Below are positions 1-6,445 of a stretch of DNA of 8,880 nucleotides, in pieces. Position 1 is the first letter of the stretch. Every line of letters starts with the position of its first letter. Origin of the DNA: Pseudomonadota bacterium (GTDB taxonomy: Bacteria; Pseudomonadota; Alphaproteobacteria; Reyranellales; Reyranellaceae); the NCBI GenBank assembly GCA_023416135.1, contig JAEZIF010000045.1, positions 1-8,880 on the forward strand. Reading direction: 5' to 3'. The notes under the pieces are model-generated. The model was not told where the DNA came from. It saw only the letters and a list, made by a program, of their open reading frames with translations, and did not search any database. The translations under genes and the position numbers were made by a program.

Positions 1-1003
1 CCGGATAGAGCAGGCGCACGCGATCGCCGCCGGCAGCGTGAACCCGCCGCCAGAAGCGGATGCGACCGTTGCGCATGGTACGCCGCTCGACCCAGGAGTC
101 GTGGCTGCGCGGCGCCACGATCACCACTTCGAGCTCGGGACGGCTGCGCAGACGCTCAGCCAGGCGATCGGCGATCAGCGGCGAGGTCAGGAACTGGTTC
201 TCGATGTAGATCTTGCGCTCAGCCAGATCGATCGAATCGAGGAACAGAGTCTCGGCCTCGCGTATCTCGTCCCCGTCGTCATAGCGAGGCTGGGTGCGGG
301 CAATGCCGACGTCGACGTCGGTCAGATCAGGGTGCACCGTCGCGGGCCATGCATCGCCGTGCGGCTCGATCAGCGGCGCGCCGCCATAGGCACGACACCA
401 GCGCTCGCGCGCCAGCAGGGCCAGGGCATGGGCGGCCGCGCCATCGACCATCATCTGGACGTCGTGAAACGGCCGGTAAGGATGGCCCGCGGGATCGACG
501 CGATGGCTGTTCTCCGCCGAATGGGCGGTGGTGTCCCAGCGGCGGATCGTGAGATCGAGACCGCCGGAGAAGGCCAGCGCATCGTCGATCACCACGATCT
601 TCTGATGCTGGGAGCTGCCGAAGGGTACCGAATTGTCGATGCAGAGCGTCACGTGATGCGGCGTCCGCCAGCCCAGCGACAGTCGCGGCAGCAGCTCGCG
701 CTCGCCGGCATAGAGCAGCGAATAGTCCCACAGCAAGAGATGGATTCGCAGGTCGGGACGGGTCTGCGCAAGCTCGGTCAGGAAGTCGGCGAAGCCGCTG
801 GCAAAGCCATCGGCCGGATGGCCGTCGGCGCCGACCAGCTGCGTTCGGCTGTCGATGTCCCAGCCGACCACCAGGATGCTGCGTTCGGCCTTGAGGCAGG
901 CGCCGCGGACCGCCGCGAAGAAGGCGGCGGCGTCGATCAGGACTGCGGCCCGGTTGGCCCGCTCGATCCGCCAAACGTTGTGATTCGGCCGCAGGAAACT
1001 CAT
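1..1003 (-). CDS. Phospholipase D superfamily protein, N-terminal 334 residues (runs off the left edge)
   Basis: The minus-strand frame from the ATG at 1003 to base 1 has no stop, so the C-terminal part lies outside the window. A first HKD motif is clear: H133, K135 and D140 in SSQHQKIVVIDDALAFSGGL, with the following Gly-Gly pair. Other family landmarks are ILVVGWDIDSR (about 43-53), LLLWDYSLL (89-97) and the YIENQFLTSP segment (267-276) that precedes the second half of bacterial PLD/transphosphatidylase proteins. The family forms a phosphatidyl-enzyme intermediate on the HKD histidine and hydrolyses or transfers phosphodiester head groups. The second HKD motif, needed for activity, should lie beyond base 1. 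No signal peptide or membrane segment is visible in this part. GAGGGG just upstream of the ATG supports the start. The gene is divergent from the oxidoreductase at 1118. Relatives are often fused to, or next to, a VTT/DedA membrane domain, which cannot be checked here. The superfamily call is firm; the substrate is unknown. Confidence 0.9.
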   Translation of the reverse strand, partial: MSFLRPNHNVWRIERANRAAVLIDAAAFFAAVRGACLKAERSILVVGWDIDSRTQLVGADGHPADGFASGFADFLTELAQTRPDLRIHLLLWDYSLLYAGERELLPRLSLGWRTPHHVTLCIDNSVPFGSSQHQKIVVIDDALAFSGGLDLTIRRWDTTAHSAENSHRVDPAGHPYRPFHDVQMMVDGAAAHALALLARERWCRAYGGAPLIEPHGDAWPATVHPDLTDVDVGIARTQPRYDDGDEIREAETLFLDSIDLAERKIYIENQFLTSPLIADRLAERLRSRPELEVVIVAPRSHDSWVERRTMRNGRIRFWRRVHAAGGDRVRLLYP

Positions 1004-1045
1004 CGCCCCTCAACGTCCAGGCCGGCAAATGGTTGTCCCGCGCGA

Positions 1046-1080
1046 TTGACCGCGCAACGCCTGCCGAGGGAAGCTATAGT
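1046..1080 (+). promoter_or_regulatory. Weak promoter candidate for the oxidoreductase gene
   Basis: The 114-base divergent gap contains TTGACC at 1046-1051 and TATAGT at 1075-1080, ending 37 bases before the ATG at 1118. The hexamers are 23 bases apart, too long for an ordinary sigma70 promoter, so at most one of them is likely to be used. CTATAG at 1074-1079 is palindromic and could serve as a -10 in either direction. The gap must carry promoters for both genes, but the exact elements are uncertain. Confidence 0.2.
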
Positions 1081-1117
1081 GAAGAAGCGCCGATGTATCG
1101 TGAAGGGAGACGGGCGA

Positions 1118-2188
1118 ATGGCTTACAAGATCCTGCTGCTGGGGGCATCCTATGGTTCGCTCCTCGCCTCGAAACTGCTGTTCGGCGGCCATTCGATCCA
1201 TCTCATCTGCCTGCCGGCGGAGGCCGACCTGATCAACCAGGAGGGTTTCAAGGTCCGTTTGCCGGTCCGCGGCCGCAAGGATCCCGTCCTGCTCGAATCG
1301 GGCAAACTTCCGGGCAAGGTGACGGCCGGTGGCGTGGCGGGCGTCAACCCGGCGGACTACGACCTGATCGGCCTCGCCATGCAGGAGCCGCAATATCGCG
1401 TCGACGGCGTGCGCCAGCTTCTCGACGCCGTCGGCAGGTCGAAGGTGCCGTGCATGTCGATCATGAACATGCCCCCTCTCGCCTATCTGCGGCGCATCCC
1501 CGGCCTCGATTGCGACAAGCTCAAGCCCGCCTACACCGACCCCTCGGTATGGAACAGCTTCGATCCCGAGCGCATCACGCTGAACAGCCCTGACCCGCAG
1601 GCCATCCGGCCCCCGGAAGAGAAGGTCAACTTCCTGCAGGTGACGCTGCCGACCAACTTCAAGGTCGCGCGCTTCAAGGACGACAAGCTGACCGGCATCC
1701 TGAGGCAGCTCGAGAAGGACGTCGAAGCGGCGCGCTTCGACGCTCCCGAGGGCAAGATCGAACTGCCGGTCAAGCTCAAGGTCTACGACTCGATCTTTGT
1801 GCCGCTCGCCAAGTGGGCGATGCTGCTGGCCGGCAACTACCGCTGCGTCACCGAGGGCGGTATGCGCACGGCGCAAGAGGCCGTGCACAGCGACATCGAG
1901 ACCTCGCGCTCGGTCTACAATTTCGTCCTCGACCTCTGCGTCAAGCTCGGCGCCGATCCGAAGGACCTCGTGCCGTTCGAGAAGTACGCCGCCGCGGCCC
2001 AGAGCCTGGTGCGGCCGGCGTCGGCGGCGCGCGCGCTGAACAACGGCGTGCCCTTCATCGAGCGTGCCGACAAGCTGGTGCAGCTCATCGCCCGCGAGAA
2101 GGGACTCAGCCATCCCGAGATCGACCGCGGCGTCGCCCTGGTCGACCGCCGGCTGGAAGCCAACCGCAAGAAGGCGGCGGCCGCCTGA
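1118..2188 (+). CDS. Ketopantoate-reductase-like NAD(P)-binding oxidoreductase, 356 aa
   Basis: The N-terminus ILLLGASYGSLLASKLLFGG (residues 5-24) is a beta-alpha-beta Rossmann start with a GxxxGS-type dinucleotide loop at G9-S14, as in the 2-dehydropantoate 2-reductase (PanE/ApbA) N-terminal domain. MSIMNMPP (113-120) sits where PanE has its substrate-side Asn, suggesting N117 as the counterpart. The C-terminal half is mainly helical; the LAKWAMLLAGNYR stretch (230-242) resembles the helix in PanE-type enzymes that carries the catalytic Lys, making K232 a candidate. That mapping is by eye only. The protein is longer than typical PanE (about 300 aa), with an insert around 130-175, so I do not call it panE; an opine- or other 2-keto-acid-type dehydrogenase is possible. 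It looks cytosolic, with no signal peptide. The ATG at 1118 is chosen because GGGAGA lies 7 bases upstream and the Rossmann strand begins at residue 4. The same open frame continues to base 38, but that upstream part is antisense to the phospholipase gene. Confidence 0.8.
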   Translation: MAYKILLLGASYGSLLASKLLFGGHSIHLICLPAEADLINQEGFKVRLPVRGRKDPVLLESGKLPGKVTAGGVAGVNPADYDLIGLAMQEPQYRVDGVRQLLDAVGRSKVPCMSIMNMPPLAYLRRIPGLDCDKLKPAYTDPSVWNSFDPERITLNSPDPQAIRPPEEKVNFLQVTLPTNFKVARFKDDKLTGILRQLEKDVEAARFDAPEGKIELPVKLKVYDSIFVPLAKWAMLLAGNYRCVTEGGMRTAQEAVHSDIETSRSVYNFVLDLCVKLGADPKDLVPFEKYAAAAQSLVRPASAARALNNGVPFIERADKLVQLIAREKGLSHPEIDRGVALVDRRLEANRKKAAAA

Positions 2189-2240
2189 GCAAGCGAGTCG
2201 CGCAGAGGGCCAAGTGCCTGCAATGCTGTCATCGGCGGGA

Positions 2241-2267
2241 ATTTCCGGCATTTCCGGCATTTCCGAC
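2241..2267. repeat. Three tandem copies of a 9-bp unit, ATTTCCGGC
   Basis: The unit ATTTCCGGC occurs at 2241-2249 and 2250-2258, then once more as ATTTCCGAC at 2259-2267 with one change. It lies 52 bases after the oxidoreductase stop codon. The period is a multiple of three, so it reads as a short peptide repeat in any frame, but no supported gene covers it. It may be a slippage-derived minisatellite or part of a dispersed intergenic repeat. Confidence 0.8.
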
Positions 2268-2455
2268 AACGAGCGTAGCGTTGCCTCAGCACTCGGCCCA
2301 CTATCAATAGGTCTCGCCAGCGAATTCGGATAGTTACGCAAGGTTCGCTATTGGTCTTTGACCGCACGCGGACAGGCCGGGCACGGCGTCTGCCGTTTAC
2401 GATGGACGTCGGATGAACAATGCATGGAGCGCCGCCGCCTGATGCGGGCAACTCT

Positions 2456-2484
2456 AATATAACTTAAGTTGTTATTCGCGTCAA
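2456..2484 (-). promoter_or_regulatory. Sigma70-type promoter candidate reading leftward
   Basis: On the minus strand the -35 is TTGACG (plus 2479-2484), the spacer is exactly 17 bases (2462-2478) and the -10 is TATATT (plus 2456-2461). Each hexamer differs from the E. coli consensus by one base. It stands out as an AT-rich island in GC-rich surroundings. Transcription would begin near 2449 and run towards, then antisense to, the 3' end of the oxidoreductase gene. No recognised gene lies in its path, so its product, if any, would be a small RNA, a very small protein or an antisense transcript. It could also be a remnant of a lost gene. Confidence 0.5.
2461..2470. promoter_or_regulatory. Palindrome AACTTAAGTT at the promoter's -10/spacer junction (operator candidate)
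   Basis: AACTTAAGTT is a perfect 10-bp palindrome that overlaps the last base of the leftward -10 hexamer and extends into the spacer, where a dimeric repressor would block RNA polymerase. The flanks (ATAACTTAAGTTGTTAT, 2459-2475) add partial symmetry. MarR- and TetR-type regulators often use AT-rich palindromes of about this kind, but no regulator gene is present in the window and the cognate protein is unknown. Confidence 0.35.
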
Positions 2485-2513
2485 CCCGCGCTCACCGCGC
2501 CAACGCGATTTTT
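2477..2513 (+). terminator. Candidate intrinsic terminator, rightward transcript
   Basis: CGCGT (2477-2481) pairs with ACGCG (2503-2507), and an inner GCGC (2488-2491) pairs with GCGC (2497-2500) around a five-base loop. The stem has an asymmetric internal loop (6 by 2 bases) and is followed by ATTTTT (2508-2513). It is correctly oriented for the rightward oxidoreductase transcript, although 289 bases past its stop codon. The interrupted stem makes it a moderate candidate. It overlaps the -35 of the leftward promoter candidate. Confidence 0.4.
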
Positions 2514-2535
2514 CGTGCTTCCGGGCACCCGCGAG

Positions 2536-3615
2536 CTAGTCGGACAGCACCTCTACCCTCGCCCACAGAACGGGATTGCGCGCGCTGGTCGAATCGTCGC
2601 GACCGGCGAAGTCGATGCCGACGACCCGGAGCCGGGTACCGGCCGGCAACGTCTGCTTGACGGCGGATTGCAGCCGCCTTCCATCGACCCCGTCGCCGCG
2701 CATGAACTTCGCGGTCTTGGTCTGCAGGCACTGGCCCATCACCGCCCTCGTCAATTGCGCCTCGACCTTGAAGTCCGGACCGGCGTTCAGCTCTGCCGTT
2801 TCGAACTCGATCGACCGCGTACCGCTGTCGGATACCACCCATCGCTGGAGGTTTCCGTCGATCCCGCCCAGGAAGATCCATCCTTCCGACGACCTGGTTG
2901 CTGCGGCGCAGGACGCCGCCTGCGGGCTCGGCTCGGCCAGCGTCGTCCGTGGCGCGGTCGCGGTTGGTGTAACGCCGATCGCCGTCGTCGATGCGGGCGA
3001 GGTCGAGGCGGCTGTCGAAACCGGCGCGACGGCTGCCGAGGATGCGACTTGCGCCGCAGAAAACGCATTCACGGTGCTGAGCGCGGCATAAGCCCTGCGA
3101 ACCCTGTCGTAGTCGGGAATGAGGTTGGCCTCGTCGAGCAGCTTCAGCTTCCTCAGCACCTTGTCGACGTCGTCGGCCTCGACGGCCTTCTGGATCAACG
3201 CGGCCTGATACTGCCGCAGCGACTCCGACGGCAGGCTTTTGATCCTGTTCTCGACCTCGGTGTATTCCTGCCCCACCAGCTTCTTCGCCACCTCGTTGGT
3301 GTCCGAGATCATGCCCGTGAGATTGGCCATGACCACGTTGGGATCGTTGTGCTCGAAGGCCTTCACCAGCAACGCCGCCTCGCGCTGCCGCGTTTCCTCG
3401 GCGAGACGCCGGTCCTTGGTGATCCAGTCGGAGATTGCGTTGGACAGCAGCCCGACGAAGACGGCGATCGCCGACACGACGATCGGGCTCTTGAAGAGGG
3501 ATCCTTCGCGTTCCTTGAGAGCCAGCTCGCGTTCCTTCAGAGCCATCTCCGCCCGCCACTTCTCGCGTTCGAAGTCGGCAGCCGGACCCGCAGCGGTTGG
3601 TGCATGCTCTGCCAT
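2536..3615 (-). CDS. Unknown membrane protein: coiled coil, one TM helix, SH3-like C-terminus (359 aa)
   Basis: I do not recognise a named family for the whole protein. Visible parts, in order: a charged helix with two heptad-like copies of ALKERE (residues 16-38), probably a coiled coil; one membrane helix around 44-61 (SPIVVSAIAVFVGLLSNAI); a helical charged region (66-180); a low-complexity Ala/Ser/Thr/Pro linker (about 183-243); and a compact C-terminal domain (245-358) starting GWIFLGGIDG and ending WARVEVLSD, whose GWI(F/Y)LG opening resembles bacterial SH3-like domains. With no signal sequence before the helix, the topology is uncertain. The start at 3615 has GGAG six bases upstream; an ATG at 3627, with GGAGG three bases upstream, is an alternative adding four residues. 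It follows batD on the same strand after 90 bases with no clear terminator, so co-transcription with the Bat operon is possible but not shown. A structural or scaffold role is a guess only. Confidence 0.75.
   Translation of the reverse strand: MAEHAPTAAGPAADFEREKWRAEMALKERELALKEREGSLFKSPIVVSAIAVFVGLLSNAISDWITKDRRLAEETRQREAALLVKAFEHNDPNVVMANLTGMISDTNEVAKKLVGQEYTEVENRIKSLPSESLRQYQAALIQKAVEADDVDKVLRKLKLLDEANLIPDYDRVRRAYAALSTVNAFSAAQVASSAAVAPVSTAASTSPASTTAIGVTPTATAPRTTLAEPSPQAASCAAATRSSEGWIFLGGIDGNLQRWVVSDSGTRSIEFETAELNAGPDFKVEAQLTRAVMGQCLQTKTAKFMRGDGVDGRRLQSAVKQTLPAGTRLRVVGIDFAGRDDSTSARNPVLWARVEVLSD
3508..3549 (-). repeat. Two tandem 21-bp units within the coiled-coil coding region
   Basis: Bases 3508-3528 and 3529-3549 are tandem copies matching at 19 of 21 positions. 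Each encodes one heptad on the minus strand, containing ALKERE. The close DNA identity, beyond what the protein requires, points to a fairly recent in-frame duplication that lengthened the coiled coil by one heptad. Confidence 0.75.
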
Positions 3616-3705
3616 TGCCCTCTCCATATGCCTCCGCTGCCGACGACGAAACTCGCAGCACGGACCCTGCAGGTCTGTGAAAATCCGCACATTGACCGGC
3701 GGTGC

Positions 3706-4905
3706 TCAGCGCACCGGATTGAGTGGCGGCAGGATCGGACGGGCCACTTGCTGCCTTGCCGGCCGAAAGTGCTCGAGCCGGGCGGCGAAAGAGTGCGCCT
3801 GCTCGGCTCTCCAGGGCGCTCCGGCGAACAGCGCCATCTCGAGCTCCTCGGCAAACGACGCGGGAAGCGGGCGCCCAATACGCTCCCGCCAAACGCTGAA
3901 GGCGCGATAGACGGCGCGCGCACCACCGTGCCGACAGGCTGCCTGCAGGTCGTGAAATGCCTTGGGCTCCGACGCCTCCCAGCGCGCCCGGCGTGCTGCG
4001 TGAGCCGCCATGAGGTGCGGCCACGCCCACCAGATCAGTGCGACCAGACCCAAAGCGGTCGTGGCGACGTAGAGCCAGAGTTCCAGTCGCTCAACAGATG
4101 GCCGAGGGGCGGCGACCGCAGCGACGGACAGCGTCACGCCCTGCCCTGCCGCCTGCCGCAGGCGCTGGCCTTCGAGGTCCCACCAGGGCTGAACGACGCC
4201 ATCGATCGGGAACGAACCGCCGCGCTCGAACACATAAGTGACCCGATCCGTGCGATGCCCGGTGAGGTCGCCGCGTTCGACGCGGTCGTCGGTCCGTGGC
4301 GGGTCGACATAGACGCGCACGCCCTGGGGCGCCGGAAAGGCAAGGTCGAGCATCGCCATGCCGGGGATATCGGCAGCCCTGCGCGTGACGGTGCGCACCA
4401 GAGCATCGCCTGCCTTGAATGGGGCGTCGGGCTGCGGCTGCCAACTCTGATCAAGGCCAAGCTCGCGCGTGGCGACGACCGGCCTGGACGGGTCGACGCC
4501 GGGCGGAACGGTGACCTCGATCTTCGTCGGCGTGCCCGAGACTCGGCCGGTCTCCTCACCGGCGCGGTCGAGCACCGTGACCTGAGGCGCAGGAATCTCC
4601 AGCGTGCCGCCGCGTCGCGGATACAAGGCGAACTCGAAGCGCTGGCCGACATACGCCTTGCCGTCGATCCGATCGTTCATGGTCGTGGCCTGCGTCTCGT
4701 AGCGCAGGATCTGCGCGCCGGGCATCTCGGGCAGGCTGACCCGCGGCGGCCGCGGCATGTCGTCGGGGAACAGCACGTCGATGAGCACGCGCACGTGCTG
4801 GCCCAGCATTACGCCCGACTCCGGCTTGACCGTCGTTCGCACCGTCTGGGCCGCCACTGGAACGGCGCCGAACAGCAATGCCAGCAAGGCGGCCATCATC
4901 CTCAT
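3706..4905 (-). CDS. batD: BatD-like periplasmic protein anchored by one C-terminal TM helix, 399 aa
   Basis: The N-terminus MRMMAALLALLFGAVPVAAQ is a signal peptide with a likely cleavage after A-x-A near residue 19. A beta-rich periplasmic part follows (about 20-270), including the BatD-like YVGQRFEFALYPRRGGTLEI segment (85-104), where an Arg-Gly-Gly turn precedes an IPAP strand. One membrane helix lies at 275-297 (LELWLYVATTALGLVALIWW), and a helical cytoplasmic tail of about 100 residues ends the protein. BatD (oxygen-tolerance protein) is taken to be the periplasmic partner of the BatA/BatB membrane proteins; its biochemical activity is not established. At 399 aa it is on the short side, since many homologues exceed 500. 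The ATG at 4905 is chosen because it overlaps the stop of the preceding TPR gene in an ATGA arrangement and begins exactly at the signal peptide. It is the last firmly assigned gene of the operon. Confidence 0.85.
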   Translation of the reverse strand: MRMMAALLALLFGAVPVAAQTVRTTVKPESGVMLGQHVRVLIDVLFPDDMPRPPRVSLPEMPGAQILRYETQATTMNDRIDGKAYVGQRFEFALYPRRGGTLEIPAPQVTVLDRAGEETGRVSGTPTKIEVTVPPGVDPSRPVVATRELGLDQSWQPQPDAPFKAGDALVRTVTRRAADIPGMAMLDLAFPAPQGVRVYVDPPRTDDRVERGDLTGHRTDRVTYVFERGGSFPIDGVVQPWWDLEGQRLRQAAGQGVTLSVAAVAAPRPSVERLELWLYVATTALGLVALIWWAWPHLMAAHAARRARWEASEPKAFHDLQAACRHGGARAVYRAFSVWRERIGRPLPASFAEELEMALFAGAPWRAEQAHSFAARLEHFRPARQQVARPILPPLNPVR

Positions 4906-5522
4906 GGTGTGGCCGCCTGCAGTTGATAGGCGAAGCGCGACTTCAAGAAATCGGCCGGCCGGGTCTGCACGCGCTTCAGCCACAAGGCGCGCACTGCCTC
5001 GTCGCTCATCGGCGCGCTACTGACCTCTGTCTGCTGCCCGGCCGGGTTCTTCTTATCCTTGTCATAGACGATCTCGTCGGGCTTCTCGCGCTGGTCGCCC
5101 TGGTCTCCACCGGTCTTCTTCACCCGCTCGGCGCGCAGGGCCGCGAGCCGGCGATTGGCCACGGCCTCCGCCCAGCCGGGCCGCAGCGCCAGGGCGCGGT
5201 CGTAGCGGCCGACCGCCTCCTCATACTTGCCGAGCATGACCAGCGTGTTGCCCTGGTCGTAGGCGGCTTCGGCGGTGTCCATGCCGCCGAAGGTCTGTGC
5301 GGCCTCCTTGAAGCTTCCCGCACGGAACTGGGCGATACCGATCCACATCGGATCGGCGAAGGCAGCGGCAGCCTCGCCGTAGCGCTGCTGGGCCATCAGC
5401 AGGCGGCCCCGCTGGTCAGGCGTCAGCCAAAGCTGGTTCCAGCCGATCGACCAGGCCGTGATCCCGAGCGCCAGGGCCGTGACCAGGAGCTTCGCCGCCA
5501 GCCAGGACAGCGGGCGCCTCAT
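4902..5522 (-). CDS. batC: BatC-like tetratricopeptide membrane protein, 206 aa
   Basis: An N-terminal membrane helix (about 10-28) is followed by the operon-typical stretch LTPDQRGRLLMAQQRYGEAA (33-52) and a PMWIGIAQFRAGSFKEAA repeat (58-75). A canonical TPR then covers 86-119, with AYDQGNTLVMLGKYEEAVGR followed by YDRALALRPGWAEA. A charged, Lys/Asp/Glu/Gln-rich linker (133-165) precedes a C-terminal helix, and the end, PADFLKSRFAYQLQ (189-202), matches the short tail motif of BatC-type proteins. TPRs mediate protein contacts, so the likely role is scaffolding between BatB and BatD or their clients. The protein probably faces the periplasm, given one N-terminal anchor. The ATG at 5522 overlaps the batB stop (ATGA). 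An upstream in-frame start at 5606 would lie inside batB and is not favoured. Whether to name it batC or batE is a matter of convention. Confidence 0.8.
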   Translation of the reverse strand: MRRPLSWLAAKLLVTALALGITAWSIGWNQLWLTPDQRGRLLMAQQRYGEAAAAFADPMWIGIAQFRAGSFKEAAQTFGGMDTAEAAYDQGNTLVMLGKYEEAVGRYDRALALRPGWAEAVANRRLAALRAERVKKTGGDQGDQREKPDEIVYDKDKKNPAGQQTEVSSAPMSDEAVRALWLKRVQTRPADFLKSRFAYQLQAATP

Positions 5523-6445
5523 GTCGCCAGCACCCAGCCGCGGCGAAACCAAAGCAGGCCGATCAGTGCGATCAGCGGCACCAGCCAGTAACCCGCCTCT
5601 TCCCACCGCTCGACCTCGCTCGCGGCCGCCGCGCCCGGCGCGTCGGCGAGCCGCCGCGAGATCGCGGCAACATCGGCATTGTCGATCGTGGTCTCGACCT
5701 TTCTGGCATCGAGCGCAGAAACGGCCGCCTCCAGGCTTGCATCGGCGTCGACCGAAGCCGGCGGCGCCATCGCGAGGAACACGATTGGCGGATGACCGCC
5801 AATCTGGCGCAGCGCTTCGGTCTGGCCGGGCGCCACCGTATCGGCGACGACCAGGATCGATCCGCCCTGCCCGCCGTCACGCAGGACCTTCGCCGCCAGT
5901 GTGACGGCGTCGCCGAGCCTGTCGCCTTCGCGCGGCATGATGTCGGGCGCAAGCGCACCGGCCATGCCAACGACGACGCCGGCATCCTGCGTCGGCGGTA
6001 GCACGAGATGGGCGGAACCCGCGTAGGCCACAAGTCCCGCGGGCATGCCGTCGCGCACCTTCAAGAGGTCGCCGATCTTCTGGCGTGCGCGATCCAGCCG
6101 CGTCGGCGCGAGGTCCGGCGTGACCATCGACGGCGTCACCTTGAGCACGATCATCACCGGCGCCGACGTCTCGGCAAACGGCGACGGCTCGCGCTGCCAG
6201 GACGGACCGGCGATGGCGACCGCGGCGACGAGCCAGCCCAGCAGCAGGAGGTCGTGCGGTCCGAACCGCGGTCCACTCGTTCCGCCCACCACCAAGGCCT
6301 TCAAAAGCTCCGGATCGATAACCTGGCGCCATCGGCGGGTCGTGTCCGCGCCCTGGCGTGCGAACCACCACAACGCGATTGCCGGAACGACCAGCAGCAG
6401 CCCCCACGGGCGCAGGAAGTGGAAGTTCTCGACGAACGCGCTCAT
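5519..6445 (-). CDS. batB: BatB-like VWA-domain membrane protein with an altered MIDAS motif, 308 aa
   Basis: Membrane helices are visible at about 13-28, 65-80 and 285-300, with a VWA-like domain between (about 97-230). That is the BatA/BatB layout: N-terminal hairpin, VWA domain, C-terminal helix. In the VWA domain the metal-site motif DxSxS is replaced by K102-V-T104-P-S106-M, so the first Asp is Lys and the first Ser is Thr. The later T152 (in PPTQD) and D202 (in VVADT) positions remain. LAPTRLDRARQKI (112-124) and AYAGSAHLVLPPTQD (140-154) are typical of BatB. Loss of the first Asp should weaken or abolish divalent-metal-dependent ligand binding, so this copy may be structural beside an intact BatA. 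Relatives with the same change may exist; I cannot check. Start and stop both overlap neighbours by ATGA, so expression is probably coupled. A start at 6475 would lie inside batA and is not favoured. Confidence 0.85.
   Translation of the reverse strand: MSAFVENFHFLRPWGLLLVVPAIALWWFARQGADTTRRWRQVIDPELLKALVVGGTSGPRFGPHDLLLLGWLVAAVAIAGPSWQREPSPFAETSAPVMIVLKVTPSMVTPDLAPTRLDRARQKIGDLLKVRDGMPAGLVAYAGSAHLVLPPTQDAGVVVGMAGALAPDIMPREGDRLGDAVTLAAKVLRDGGQGGSILVVADTVAPGQTEALRQIGGHPPIVFLAMAPPASVDADASLEAAVSALDARKVETTIDNADVAAISRRLADAPGAAAASEVERWEEAGYWLVPLIALIGLLWFRRGWVLAT

Larger units (their letters stand above)
2189..2535. other. Intergenic region between convergent genes, with regulatory-looking elements
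   Basis: This gap of 347 bases separates the ends of the oxidoreductase gene (plus) and the unknown membrane-protein gene (minus). No convincing gene was found in it. It holds a 9-bp tandem repeat (2241-2267), a small hairpin ACGGC-GTCT-GCCGT (2383-2396), an AT-rich island at about 2453-2476 with a minus-strand promoter-like signal and a palindrome, and a hairpin followed by five T at 2477-2513. A 25-codon minus-strand reading frame (2348-2425) with a CPAC motif lies just after the promoter-like signal, but it lacks a good ribosome binding site and is listed only as a finding. Confidence 0.6.

Noticed and set aside
38..1117. Upstream open extension of the oxidoreductase frame
   Set aside because: It is antisense to the phospholipase D gene, whose HKD motif is unmistakable, and has Arg/Gly-rich composition with no family features. 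The start at 1118 has a ribosome binding site and begins the Rossmann fold.
1010..2341. 443-codon open frame on the minus strand
   Set aside because: It lies opposite the oxidoreductase gene, its composition mirrors that gene, and no domain is recognisable.
2383..2396. Hairpin ACGGC-GTCT-GCCGT as a terminator
   Set aside because: The stem is only five base pairs and is followed by just three T on the plus strand, so it is weaker than the candidate at 2477-2513.
3685..3705. Separate promoter for the coiled-coil gene in the 90-base gap after batD
   Set aside because: No pair of hexamers with acceptable spacing was found on the minus strand. The CCTGCAGG palindrome nearby (about 3666-3673) has no T-run and is too short to call a terminator.
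2492..4030. 512-codon open frame on the minus strand
   Set aside because: It spans the end of batD and the next gene in another frame, with Arg/Gly/Ala-rich shadow composition.
2515..4926. 803-codon open frame on the plus strand
   Set aside because: It is antisense to both batD and the coiled-coil protein gene, crosses their intergenic gap, and is His/Arg/Gly-rich without any motif. Long antisense frames are common in GC-rich DNA.
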